From Sphingomonas sp. (GTDB lineage: Bacteria; Pseudomonadota; Alphaproteobacteria; Sphingomonadales; Sphingomonadaceae), in the NCBI RefSeq assembly GCF_026460985.1, contig NZ_JAPKNM010000080.1, positions 1 to 47,262 of the forward strand: DNA of 47,262 nt. The letters are read 5' to 3'. Made by a program: the position numbers and the translations under genes. The notes under the pieces are model-generated. The model worked only from the letters and a program-made list of their open reading frames with translations, had not been told where the DNA came from and did no database searches. Of the stretch, positions 24,421 to 33,057 are shown one piece after another (the first letter of the stretch is position 1; every line of letters begins with the position of its first letter).

Positions 24421-24766
24421 TAACCAAAGTATACCATTAGAGCGACCAAAAAATACGGTTTTGTTTCAATCCGTCGCAAGAATGGTGGCATTGGCCGGCG
24501 GAAGGCTGCTGCAGCCGATAGCCCTCCTAGGGCTCGAGTGGAGGGAGAGTTTCGGAATTCGGTCAGCAAAAGGTATCGATTCAACAAAACTGGTATGATA
24601 CCAAATACACTCTTGGGACAGCGGCCATCGACTAGGCGCCGCATCCGGGATCACCCGCAATCTATCACGCACGGCCGGTCTCGACGGTTCGATCGCCGGA
24701 TACGACAAGCCAATCCGACGCCAGCAGGGCGGAGGGAGGGTACCGGTCGAAATTGGTATTCCCCAA
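24421..24766. promoter_or_regulatory. Set of TGGTAT-type operator candidates
   Basis: Three sites share the TGGTAT core: TGGTAT-ACTT-TGGTTA on the minus strand (24421-24436), the perfect dyad TGGTATGATACCA (24591-24603), and TTGGTATTCCCCAA (24753-24766). They lie in an AT-richer stretch upstream of the second TonB receptor. This is how GntR/LacI-type operators look; no regulator gene is adjacent. Confidence 0.45.
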
Positions 24767-25048
24767 AGATTCTCCGGAGACCGCCGGCACCTTAATTGTC
24801 ATAGTAATGAACAAGACGGGCAGAGCCCTTAAACTCAGGCCGCGCCCCCTTTCCCATCCCCGACTTTCGCAAAGAAGATGACACAAGGCTCGACAATAGT
24901 AAGACTTTTAGCTGGACTTGTACGTCCGTCTCATCCTGCCAAATGGCACATGCCCCATTTGCATACACCCCCGACGAAATTTGTTGAGACTCAGCCTTTA
25001 GTTCGTGCAATAACTATTCAGTCGGATGCGACACCGGCACCCCATCGT
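24767..25048. other. AT-richer intergenic stretch, no gene accepted
   Basis: Only weak short ORFs occur (one minus-strand frame starts with TTG and lacks a binding site). The sequence is less GC-rich than the neighbouring genes. A plus-strand terminator follows directly, so a small transcript may arise here, but I see no clear promoter. Confidence 0.35.
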
Positions 25049-25088
25049 CCGGACGGTGATCTGAGTGATTGCCGTCCGGCCGCTTTTT
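25049..25088 (+). terminator. Orphan plus-strand rho-independent terminator
   Basis: CCGGACGG (25049-25056) pairs perfectly with CCGTCCGG (25072-25079) around a 15-base loop, followed by CGC... and TTTTT (25084-25088). The U-tract is on the plus strand, yet no plus-strand gene lies upstream; it may end a small RNA or block antisense reading into the RTX gene. It could also serve as a U-less hairpin at the RTX 3' end. Confidence 0.6.
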
Positions 25089-25176
25089 GCAGCCGCCCAT
25101 GCAAAGGCATGAACCACCAACGTGAGCGACCAGGGACGCAAGCGCCCTCATTGCGCTCCGTCGATCGGTTGACGGC

Positions 25177-28100
25177 TCAGATGAACCCGGTGAGGTCGAT
25201 GGCGCCGAGCGAATTCGCCCCGCTCATCAACAGGGCCTGTTCCAGCACGCCGTCGCCATTGGCGTCGTAGAACAGCCAGCCGTCGACGGTTCCCGCGACG
25301 AAGACCACGTTGCCGACCCCGGCGCTCTGCCGCGCAGTCGCAAGCGCATCGGCGAAATTGTTGGTGCCGATCGCGGCCTCGAACCAATGGGCGGCATCGA
25401 GCACGCCGTCGACGAAGTCGAGGTCGATCAGATCGCCTTCCGCGGCATTATAGTCCGCGATGCGATCGTAGCTCGCGCTGTTGAGGGTGGTCTCGCCGGC
25501 GCTGAAGACGAAGACGTCCGCCTCGGTGCCGCCGGTCAACGTATCCTTGCCCGTCCCGCCGATCAGTATGTCGCTGCCGGCGCGCCCGAACATCGTGTCG
25601 CCGCTCGCGCCGCCCTCGAGGCGATCATTGCCGGCGCCGCCGTCCAGCGTGTCGAGCCCGTCCTCGCCGTAGAGAAGGTCGTCGCCGCCGCTCCCCGACA
25701 GCGTGTCGCTGCCTAGGCCGCCGCGCAACAGATTCTCCGCGCCGTTGCCGTTGATGATGTTCGCCAGGTCGTTCCCGAAGCCGTCGATCGCCACCGCGCC
25801 GGTCAGGTTGAGCTTCTCGACTTCGGCGGCAAGCACATAGCTGACCGAGGCATAGACCCAGTCGGCCGTGCCGCCGCCGGCCAGTTCGACGACCTGGTCG
25901 TCGTTGGTGGCGTCGCCGTCGTCGGACCAGCTGTCGACATAATAGGTGTCGTTGCCGACGCCGCCCGTCATGGCGTCCGCGCCCATCCCGCCATCGAGAA
26001 GATCGTCGCCCACGCCGCCGTTCAGCGTGTCGCGATCGTCGCCGCCATAGAGCCTGTCGTTCCCGTCCTCCCCGTCGAGCAAGTCGTTCCCACCGAGCCC
26101 CTGGAGCGTGTCGTTGCCCAGCCCGCCCATTAGGGTGTTGGCGGCATTGTTGCCGGTGACCGTGTTCGCGAGATCATTGCCCGAGCCGTCGATTGCGGCG
26201 CTTCCCGCGAGCGTCAGATTCTCGACCTGCGCGGCGAGGCGATAGCTGACCGACGCATATACGATGTCGGTGCCGCCCCCCGCCGCCTCGATCACCTGAT
26301 CGTCATTGCCGGCGAAGCCGTCGTCCGACCAGGTATCGACGTAGAAGGTGTCGTTGCCGACGCCGCCGTCCATATAGTCGGCACCCCCTCCCCCGTCGAT
26401 GACGTCGTTGCCGGCCAGGCCGTAGATGGTGTCGTCCATCGCAGTGGTCTGGTAGCCGATCACCGTCGTGGTCGGATTGATGTTGTTGTTGCCGGAGCTG
26501 CCGGTGATCGTCTTCCCCGCCTCGCTCACGTCGGTCACTGTGACCGAGAGGAGTTGGTCCGTGACGTTCACGCCGTCGCTCGCGCGCACCGAGACCTCAT
26601 AGGTCCCGTCGTGATCGGCATCGAGCGGGTTCTCGAAGTCGGGCGTGGACAGGAACGAAAGCGCGCCGGTCACGCTGTCGATCGTGAACAGGGCGGCATC
26701 CGCACCGCCCGCGATCGCGAAGCCGGGCGTCGTGCCGTCCGCGTCGATCGCCGTGACGGTCGTCACGGCGGCGGCATTCTCGGCCATGACGACCGTTGCC
26801 GTAGCACCTCCCCCGTTTGAGGTGATGACCGGCGCGTTGTCGTTGGCGTTCTGGATGGTGATCGCGAATTCCTGCGACACGCTCGTCAGGCCGTCGCTCG
26901 CCTCGACGAGGACGTGATAGACCCCGTCCAGATCGCTATCGGCCGGTGCCTCGAAATCGGGCGCGGCCAGGAAGGAAAGCGCCCCGGTCACCGGATCGAT
27001 CGCGAAGGATGCGGCATCCGCACCGCCGGCGATGGTGTAGGTGAGCGGCGTCCCGTCGGCATCGCTCGCCGCGATCGTCGCGGCGAGGGTGAGGTTCTCA
27101 TCGACCGCTAGCGCCACCGACGCAGCGCCGCCATAAGAGGTGAGCACCGGCGCATTGTCGTTGAGATTGCCCACCGTCACCGACAGCGTCTGACGATCGA
27201 CGTTGCTGCCGTCGCTCGCCTCGACGACGACCTCATAGATATTGTCGCCATCCTGATCGGCGGGGTTCTCGAAATCGGGAGCGGACGCGAAGACCAGCGT
27301 GCCGGTCAGCGCATCGAGCGCGAACAGGGCCGCATCGGCGCCCCCGACGATCGCATAGGTCAGCGTCGGCTCGTCGGGATCCTCGGCGATCACGGTGGTG
27401 ACCGCGGCGCTGTTCTCCTCGACCGCCACCGTCGCGCTAGCCCCGCCACCGTCGGAGACGATCACCGGGGCCGTACCGTCCGGCACGTCGAGCACCGTGA
27501 TCGAGAGGTCTTGCGTGGCGATACCGCCATTGCCGTCGTTCGCCGCGACGACGACACGATAGACATTGTCACCGTCCAGATCCGCGGGACTCTCGAAATT
27601 GGGCGCGGCGAGGAAGGACAATGCGCCGGTCACCGGATCGATCGCGAACAAGGCCGCGTCCGCGCCGCCGACGATCGCGAAGCTCAAGATCTGGCCGACA
27701 TCGGCGTCGGTCGCCGTGACGATGGTCACCGCGAGCGCGTTTTCGTCCATCTCGATCGCGGCCGCAGTCCCGCCCCCGTTCGAGGTGATGACCGGCGGAT
27801 AGTTCAGCTCCGTCGACGGGACGGTGATGTCCGCGAAGGCGAAGAACTCGACGTTGCGGATGGTCTTGATGCCTTCGGGAGACCCGGCCCGCAGGTCGGT
27901 GGCTGTGTAGCTCCCGTCGGGTTGCAGCACGAACTGATAGTCGGCGCGGTTGCCCGCGAACACCAATGTGTCGCTATCGGCACTGCCGTCGACGACGTCG
28001 TCCCCGGCGCCAGCGACGATCGTGTCGTTGCCGCCGCCGCCGTGCAGATAGTCGTTGCCCGTCTCGCCATCGAGATGGTCGTCGCCCGATCCGCCATAGA

Positions 28101-28917
28101 GCTCATCATTGCCGCCGCCGCCATAGAGCTGATCGTTGCCGGCATCGCCGTTGAGCGTGTCGCTGCTCACCGTATTCGCGTCGTCGCCGTAGAGCTGGTC
28201 GTCGCCCGATCCGCCCGACATATTGTCGACGCCGGCCTGGCCGTAGAGGATGTCGTTGTCGGCGCCGCCCGTCATCGTGTCGGCGCGCCCGCCGCCGTAC
28301 AGGATGTCGTTTCCCGCACCGCCGTCGATGATGTCGTCGCCGGCGATGTCGTTGAAGCCCAGGTCGTCGCCATAGAGGATATCGTCGCCGATCCCGCCAT
28401 AGATCGTATCGGCGCCGCGCCAGCCGAAGATGATGTCGTTGCCGCCATCGCCTTCGAGCACGTCCTTGCCCGCACCGCCGATGATGATGTCGTTGCCGCC
28501 CTGGCCGTGGATCGAGACATTCTTCGCATAGTCGACGCCGCCGGCTCCGTGCGCGGAAAGGTCGATGATGTCGTCGCCCTCTCCCAGCCAGAAGTTCTCG
28601 ATATCGCTGAACGCGCCGAAACCGCCTGATATCACGCCGTTGTTATAGAACAGCGCGTCGGCCACATTCGAGCCGTAGGCGACGTCGGTTCCCGCACCGC
28701 CTGACAGCAGATCGAGCGAGATCTGCACATTGGATGCGACGATCTGGTAGAAGGAGCCGCTGCCGGTGAGGATTCCGGTATTCCAGACGAGCGTGGCCAT
28801 CAGCGCGTCGGGGCGCAGGTGATCCAGATTGTTGGTCCTCGTGAACGGATAGAAGATGTCGCGCTCCGAGGTGCCGCCCACGGTCGCGCTGCCGAGCTGG
28901 TTGTAATAGGTCGCCAT
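25177..28917 (-). CDS. Large secreted RTX protein with cadherin-like repeats
   Basis: 1246 acidic residues with no N-terminal signal peptide. Residues about 116-322 form an RTX block (many GGxGxDxLxGG nonapeptides such as GGNDELYGGSGDDHLDG), about 374-800 four cadherin-like repeats, about 822-1140 a second RTX block, and the C-terminal 100 residues (ADVFVFSAGETTLNSASYDRI ... LLMSGANSLGAIDLTGFI) look like a type I secretion tail. RTX repeats fold on calcium outside the cell. A role as adhesin or biofilm matrix protein is inferred; no catalytic domain is seen. No ABC exporter or membrane-fusion gene is next to it. The ATG at 28917 follows GGAGGG. Confidence 0.88.
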   Translation of the reverse strand: MATYYNQLGSATVGGTSERDIFYPFTRTNNLDHLRPDALMATLVWNTGILTGSGSFYQIVASNVQISLDLLSGGAGTDVAYGSNVADALFYNNGVISGGFGAFSDIENFWLGEGDDIIDLSAHGAGGVDYAKNVSIHGQGGNDIIIGGAGKDVLEGDGGNDIIFGWRGADTIYGGIGDDILYGDDLGFNDIAGDDIIDGGAGNDILYGGGRADTMTGGADNDILYGQAGVDNMSGGSGDDQLYGDDANTVSSDTLNGDAGNDQLYGGGGNDELYGGSGDDHLDGETGNDYLHGGGGNDTIVAGAGDDVVDGSADSDTLVFAGNRADYQFVLQPDGSYTATDLRAGSPEGIKTIRNVEFFAFADITVPSTELNYPPVITSNGGGTAAAIEMDENALAVTIVTATDADVGQILSFAIVGGADAALFAIDPVTGALSFLAAPNFESPADLDGDNVYRVVVAANDGNGGIATQDLSITVLDVPDGTAPVIVSDGGGASATVAVEENSAAVTTVIAEDPDEPTLTYAIVGGADAALFALDALTGTLVFASAPDFENPADQDGDNIYEVVVEASDGSNVDRQTLSVTVGNLNDNAPVLTSYGGAASVALAVDENLTLAATIAASDADGTPLTYTIAGGADAASFAIDPVTGALSFLAAPDFEAPADSDLDGVYHVLVEASDGLTSVSQEFAITIQNANDNAPVITSNGGGATATVVMAENAAAVTTVTAIDADGTTPGFAIAGGADAALFTIDSVTGALSFLSTPDFENPLDADHDGTYEVSVRASDGVNVTDQLLSVTVTDVSEAGKTITGSSGNNNINPTTTVIGYQTTAMDDTIYGLAGNDVIDGGGGADYMDGGVGNDTFYVDTWSDDGFAGNDDQVIEAAGGGTDIVYASVSYRLAAQVENLTLAGSAAIDGSGNDLANTVTGNNAANTLMGGLGNDTLQGLGGNDLLDGEDGNDRLYGGDDRDTLNGGVGDDLLDGGMGADAMTGGVGNDTYYVDSWSDDGDATNDDQVVELAGGGTADWVYASVSYVLAAEVEKLNLTGAVAIDGFGNDLANIINGNGAENLLRGGLGSDTLSGSGGDDLLYGEDGLDTLDGGAGNDRLEGGASGDTMFGRAGSDILIGGTGKDTLTGGTEADVFVFSAGETTLNSASYDRIADYNAAEGDLIDLDFVDGVLDAAHWFEAAIGTNNFADALATARQSAGVGNVVFVAGTVDGWLFYDANGDGVLEQALLMSGANSLGAIDLTGFI
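26520..27800 (-). repeat. Four tandem cadherin-like coding repeats (about 320 bp each)
   Basis: Each unit opens with a PVITSNGGG-like segment; these lie near 27,780, 27,460, 27,140 and 26,820, so the period is about 105 residues. Within units FAIDPVTGALSFL and APDFE-P-D-D recur almost unchanged, including at DNA level, which favours unit gain or loss by recombination. Confidence 0.8.
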
Positions 28918-29414
28918 CCTGCCCTCCACGGCCGGATCCGGGGCAATCAGCGGTTGTCGAAGTCGCGAAAGGACCGTCGTCTCCCGCCACGGTCACCGGC
29001 ACGGCGGGAAGATAGCGGAGTTGCCCGCGTTCCGGCGGGGGCATCGGGATAGCCCGCCTCCGCCATTAGTACTGCTTTCGGAAGAATTTCCCGACTTGGG
29101 CGGGATCACCTATAACATTGGATATACATGATATTTTGTAACAACAATGCGCGCGACACCATGCCTTCCGACCGCGAGGAATCTGCGCGAATGCTCCTGT
29201 GCGGGGCATCCGACGGATTAGTTCGGCACCGCGCGATCGACCATTCCGGCGTACGTCTCCCGGAGGTTTGAGAATGCCCCAAAGCTGCTAGTTTCGAGGA
29301 CGCTTGCTACTGCCCCCGGTACTGACCGGGTGCATTGTGGTCCGGGAGGAATGTCACTACGGCTCCCCCCGCCTCCCGGGCCATAAGCGACCACTTGTCG
29401 CGAGCGATCCGCCG
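28918..29414. other. Intergenic region upstream of the RTX gene
   Basis: No gene is seen. A short AT-rich island (about 29,110-29,150, with TTGTTACAAAATATC on the minus strand) is the likeliest RTX promoter area. A 6-bp hairpin, CCCGGT-ACTG-ACCGGG, is at 29315-29330 without a U-tract. Confidence 0.4.
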
Positions 29415-30305
29415 TCACGGCCCGTCGGGGCCGCGAAATCTATCCGGACCATGCATAGCGCGCTTGCGGGCGACGAACGTCGCGCGCTTGCCCTGATAGT
29501 AACGCCGCTCGAGATTCGGGGAGGTGGGCTTGAGCAGTTCCACTCCCTCGAACCCGGCAAAGCCCAAGAGTTCGCGTACCGCGACCTGGTTGGGGTAGAA
29601 CTGGGCCGACGCCGCGGTGCGCCAGCGGCCGGTGGTGATGTCGTGATCGCTGTCGCGCATCGCGGGGACGACCTTCATCCGCCACAGGGGCCATTTCACG
29701 AGATTGTCGAAATAGCGGAACCGCAACAGGCTGGTGTCCACCACGATCATGTCGCGCGCGAGCGCGCTGATCCGCGTGAGAGCCCCCACCGGATCGGCGA
29801 GGTGGTAGAGGATCCCGAAGAAGAAGACGACGTCGAAGGAGCCCGTCTCCGCGACGTCGAGATCCTCGAGCCGCGCGACGCGATACGAGACGTTGTCGTA
29901 GCCCAGGGCGTCGCGGATGAACTCCGCCTGCCGGATATAATGCGGGTCGACATCGATCCCGACCACCTCCGCGGCGCCCGCGCGCGCCGCCTCGATCGCG
30001 AAGCCGCCGCAGTTGCACGCGATGTCGAGCACGCGCAGGCCGGCGAGCGAGCCGCCATGGGTCTCGAGCATGCGCGGCCAGAGATGATCGATGAGCGAAC
30101 GCAGCCGGGTGCGCTCGCGATCATGGCGCGCGGTCGCCGCGTCATAGGTGCTGAGTCCGAAGGGCAGCTCGATGGCATGATGGAAGGGCGCCAGCTCCGT
30201 GAGCTGCGCCTCCATCTCCGATCGGCTCATCAGCGCGGGGAATCGTTCTTCGGCGTCCGATCCCGGCGCAGCGGCCGGCGAGAGTGCAACGGCACTGGTA
30301 CGCAT
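29415..30305 (-). CDS. Class I SAM-dependent methyltransferase
   Basis: 296 residues. Motif I is VLDIACNCGGFAIEAARAG (about 92-110), followed by VVGIDVDPHYIRQAEFI, with FDVVFFFGILYHLADP (about 155) as motif IV/post-I. It resembles CmoB/DUF1698-type methyltransferases in this core. It is the last gene of the minus-strand polysaccharide set, so sugar or surface-glycan methylation is a reasonable guess, but no substrate can be read. The ATG at 30305 has AAAGGGG upstream; 167 bases separate it from the glycosyltransferase gene. Confidence 0.82.
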   Translation of the reverse strand: MRTSAVALSPAAAPGSDAEERFPALMSRSEMEAQLTELAPFHHAIELPFGLSTYDAATARHDRERTRLRSLIDHLWPRMLETHGGSLAGLRVLDIACNCGGFAIEAARAGAAEVVGIDVDPHYIRQAEFIRDALGYDNVSYRVARLEDLDVAETGSFDVVFFFGILYHLADPVGALTRISALARDMIVVDTSLLRFRYFDNLVKWPLWRMKVVPAMRDSDHDITTGRWRTAASAQFYPNQVAVRELLGFAGFEGVELLKPTSPNLERRYYQGKRATFVARKRAMHGPDRFRGPDGP

Positions 30306-30472
30306 TACATCACCCCTTTTCAGCAGTCCTCTAGATCGAAGGTTATAGGCCCCGGTATCGGAGCCTGTGATCGATCGATCGGACGTGTCGGGGCGGGCAG
30401 GCGGGTTAGTGCCGGTGGTGCGTTCGGATTAGCCCATGCCGACGACATTTGCCGGCCTTGGCCGGGGCAGAC

Positions 30473-31675
30473 TCATCGCCGGCCGGCGAGCCGTGCATAA
30501 GCGGCGGTGACCTGATCGCAGTGCCGGATCTGGCTGAAGCGATGCCGTGCATCGGCGCCGGCGCGCTGCGCCATCGCCATGGTTTCGGAGGCGTTTCCGA
30601 TCAGCCGCGCGCACCCGGCGGCCAGGGCCGCGGCATCGTCGGGCTCGACGAGCACGCCGATCCCGCCCTGCAGCGCCTCGATATTGCCGCCCGAGCGCGC
30701 GGCGACGACAGGCGTACCGACGATCATCGCCTCGACCAAGGTCCGGCCGAAAGGCTCGCCGACCGCCGGGACCACCAGTTGATCGCACGCCCCGATCCAA
30801 TAGGCGCCAGGCGAGCGATACCCCATCACCCTGATCGCCTCCCCCATGCCGGTCGCGTCGATATGGCGGTGCAGCGCTTCCTGCATCGCGGGGACGCGCG
30901 CTTCCCCGAACATGACGCCGGTGACGGGAATGCCCGCCGCGCGGAGCTTGGCGATGGCGTCGACGAACAGCAAAGGGCGCTTGCGGGGAACGAAGGCGCC
31001 GAAATAGCCCAGGACGAAGCTGTCGGACGCGACGCCGAGCTCGGCCACCAGCTCTGCGCGCGCGGCCACACGGTCCACCACGAGATCGGTATCGAAGGGG
31101 CTGTGCACCACATCGGCCTTGCCGGCGGCGGACCACAGGCCCGGGCGCGGCAAGGCGAAAGCCGACACGGTGAGCACGCGATTGGCGAGCAGCGGCGCGG
31201 CCAGCCGAAGGCCGAGCGCATCGGGGTTGCCGCGGTGATGCCAGATGACCGGCACTCCGGCCAGCCGCGCCGCCAATGCCCAATTGGCGCTCGACCTCCC
31301 GTCATTGACGTGGACGATGTCGAACCGCTCGCGCTTCAGGAACCGCATGCGGGGCCAGACGCCGCCGAGCGTGCGCCCGAACTTCCTGGCGCCGAATGCC
31401 TCGCCGGGGACGAACAGGCGCCCGCGCGCCGCAGGATCGGGCAATTGCGCGACTCCGGCGAAGACCTGTGCGATGCGGCCTTCCGGAACCTCGGGCACGA
31501 TGACGGCCCGATAGCGCGCCGGATCGAGATGCTCGATCAACCCGAGCACGGACAGATGGCTGCCGCCGACGCTGTCGCCCGAGAAGGGAAAGCAGACGCG
31601 CACCGGCTCAGCGGCGGAGACGGCCGCGCGACGCATCTCGGGCGGGAGGTCCAGGGCCTGGGCGGGCGCGGTCAT
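30473..31675 (-). CDS. GT4-family glycosyltransferase
   Basis: 400 residues in the GT-B fold. The N-terminal domain starts with VCFPFSGDSVGGSHLSVLGL, and the C-terminal domain has LGYFGAFVPRKRPLLFVDAI and the nucleotide-sugar motif VGEPFGRTLVEAMIVGTPVV (E-x7-E type), all typical of GT4 enzymes. It would add a sugar to a growing polysaccharide repeat on the cytoplasmic side. The start overlaps the stop of the beta-helix gene (ATGA at 31672-31675), so it belongs to the operon starting with the sulfotransferase. Confidence 0.9.
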   Translation of the reverse strand: MTAPAQALDLPPEMRRAAVSAAEPVRVCFPFSGDSVGGSHLSVLGLIEHLDPARYRAVIVPEVPEGRIAQVFAGVAQLPDPAARGRLFVPGEAFGARKFGRTLGGVWPRMRFLKRERFDIVHVNDGRSSANWALAARLAGVPVIWHHRGNPDALGLRLAAPLLANRVLTVSAFALPRPGLWSAAGKADVVHSPFDTDLVVDRVAARAELVAELGVASDSFVLGYFGAFVPRKRPLLFVDAIAKLRAAGIPVTGVMFGEARVPAMQEALHRHIDATGMGEAIRVMGYRSPGAYWIGACDQLVVPAVGEPFGRTLVEAMIVGTPVVAARSGGNIEALQGGIGVLVEPDDAAALAAGCARLIGNASETMAMAQRAGADARHRFSQIRHCDQVTAAYARLAGRR

Positions 31676-33057
31676 GACTGCATGCGCGCAGTCACCAGCT
31701 CGCGCGAGCGATAGTCGAGGAACTGATCGAGATTGGTAAGCCCGTTGCGATCCCCGTCCTCCCATGGATCGAACCGGCGCGGATCGGCGCCGTGCGACGC
31801 CTCCCATGCATCGTTCATCCCGTCGCCGTCGGCATCGGGATAGGGCGTCTCGGCGGCGATCGGCGGTATCTCGCCCGGCGCGCGCACGATCCGCCCGACG
31901 CGCCCGCGAATGTCCTTGATCGTCTTTCGATCGATTTCGTCGCGCGGGAGCGCGCCCGCCGAGCGGAGCACCGTCTCATAGGCTGCCTTCGCGGGCGCCG
32001 CGGCGACGGTGCCCGGACAGGGCGGCGCCGGAACGAGGGCATTCGCGAGGAGCGGCGACATATGCGTGAATTCGCCGATAAAGGCATTGTCCCATAGATA
32101 GACCTTCGCCGGCCCCGTCGATCCGAGCTGGTTCCGCGCGATCCCCACCGTGCTCGAGATCGTGTTCGGTCCGGCGATGAAGCTGTTCCCGATCAGCGCG
32201 ACGGGAGCGCCGCCGAAGCTCTCCCAGATCTCGGCGAATTCGGATTGGGCATTGTAGAAGATGTTGTTGACGATCTCGACGCAGGAGCCGGGCGGGAAGT
32301 TGAGATCGGGATTGCGATCGCCATTATGCGCGCAGACATTGTTGACGAAGCTCAGCCGCTGCGGGCCCTGGGGATCGCTGGCGAGCAGCGCGCATTTGTC
32401 GTGCCTGGGAATCCCCTGCGCGAAGATCGAATTGCTGATCGTGATCCGGTCGTTGTCGCCATAGCCGTTGACGAGCTCGTCGCGCGCCCAGCTCGCGCTC
32501 ACATGGTCGAGTATGACGTTGTCGCTGCTCTCGATCGTGAAGGAGTCCTCGGCGGCCCGGTTGCCGCCGATGCGATCGTTCCGGACCCGGATATGCCGGA
32601 TCACCACGTCGTGCGTGCCCTTCAGCAGCAGCGGTGTGCGCCCGAGCTCGCCGCCCGCATGCGCCAGAGTGATCCCTTTCCCCGGGGCCGTCTGGCCCGC
32701 GATGGTCAGATAGGGGTGGCTGACGACGGGCGGCTTGTCGGTGAAGCGGATGACGCCGCTGACGCGGAAGACGCAAATGCGCGGACCGCGCTGCTCGACG
32801 CAGGCGCGGAGGCTCCCCGGCCCCGAATCCGCCAGGGTGTCGACGGCGATGACACGGCCGCCACGGCCGCCCTTGCTGCCCGCGCCATATCCGACCGCGC
32901 CCGGAAAGGCCTGCTCGCCGGCCACGGGCCGCGGCGGCGGCGGCGGCACCGCCTCTCCCTGCGCGCTCGAGCAGCTCCACAATGCGGGCGCGGCGACAAG
33001 GCAAATGGATGCAAGGACCGAACGCGCCACGATGCGATGCTGCAGTCGCGATTTCAT
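31672..33057 (-). CDS. Pectate-lyase-like right-handed beta-helix protein, exported
   Basis: 461 residues. A hydrophobic signal (VLASICLVAAPALWSC) ends at a cysteine, so a lipoprotein is possible although the lipobox is imperfect. The mature part is a pectate-lyase-type beta helix (ITLAHAGGELGRTPLLL, VVIRHIRVRNDRIGG, VILDHVSASWARDE, NNVCAHNGDRNPDL). The C-terminal tail has calcium-binding repeats (DADGDGMNDAWEASHGAD, DGDRNGLTNLDQFLD). Exopolysaccharide loci often carry such a lyase to trim or release polymer; the substrate is inferred from location only. Both ends overlap neighbours by ATGA, so it is tightly coupled to the sulfotransferase and glycosyltransferase genes. Confidence 0.85.
   Translation of the reverse strand: MKSRLQHRIVARSVLASICLVAAPALWSCSSAQGEAVPPPPPRPVAGEQAFPGAVGYGAGSKGGRGGRVIAVDTLADSGPGSLRACVEQRGPRICVFRVSGVIRFTDKPPVVSHPYLTIAGQTAPGKGITLAHAGGELGRTPLLLKGTHDVVIRHIRVRNDRIGGNRAAEDSFTIESSDNVILDHVSASWARDELVNGYGDNDRITISNSIFAQGIPRHDKCALLASDPQGPQRLSFVNNVCAHNGDRNPDLNFPPGSCVEIVNNIFYNAQSEFAEIWESFGGAPVALIGNSFIAGPNTISSTVGIARNQLGSTGPAKVYLWDNAFIGEFTHMSPLLANALVPAPPCPGTVAAAPAKAAYETVLRSAGALPRDEIDRKTIKDIRGRVGRIVRAPGEIPPIAAETPYPDADGDGMNDAWEASHGADPRRFDPWEDGDRNGLTNLDQFLDYRSRELVTARMQS

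Noticed and set aside
21842..24598. 918-codon plus-strand open frame
   Set aside because: Antisense to the second TonB receptor, whose signal peptide, plug and barrel are clear; composition typical of a shadow frame.
24792..25010. 72-codon minus-strand frame
   Set aside because: Starts with TTG, has no convincing binding site and no family resemblance.
25500..28570. Regular repeats suggesting a CRISPR or satellite array
   Set aside because: They are in-frame codon repeats of RTX nonapeptides and cadherin-like units of one protein; spacing and variation fit coding repeats.
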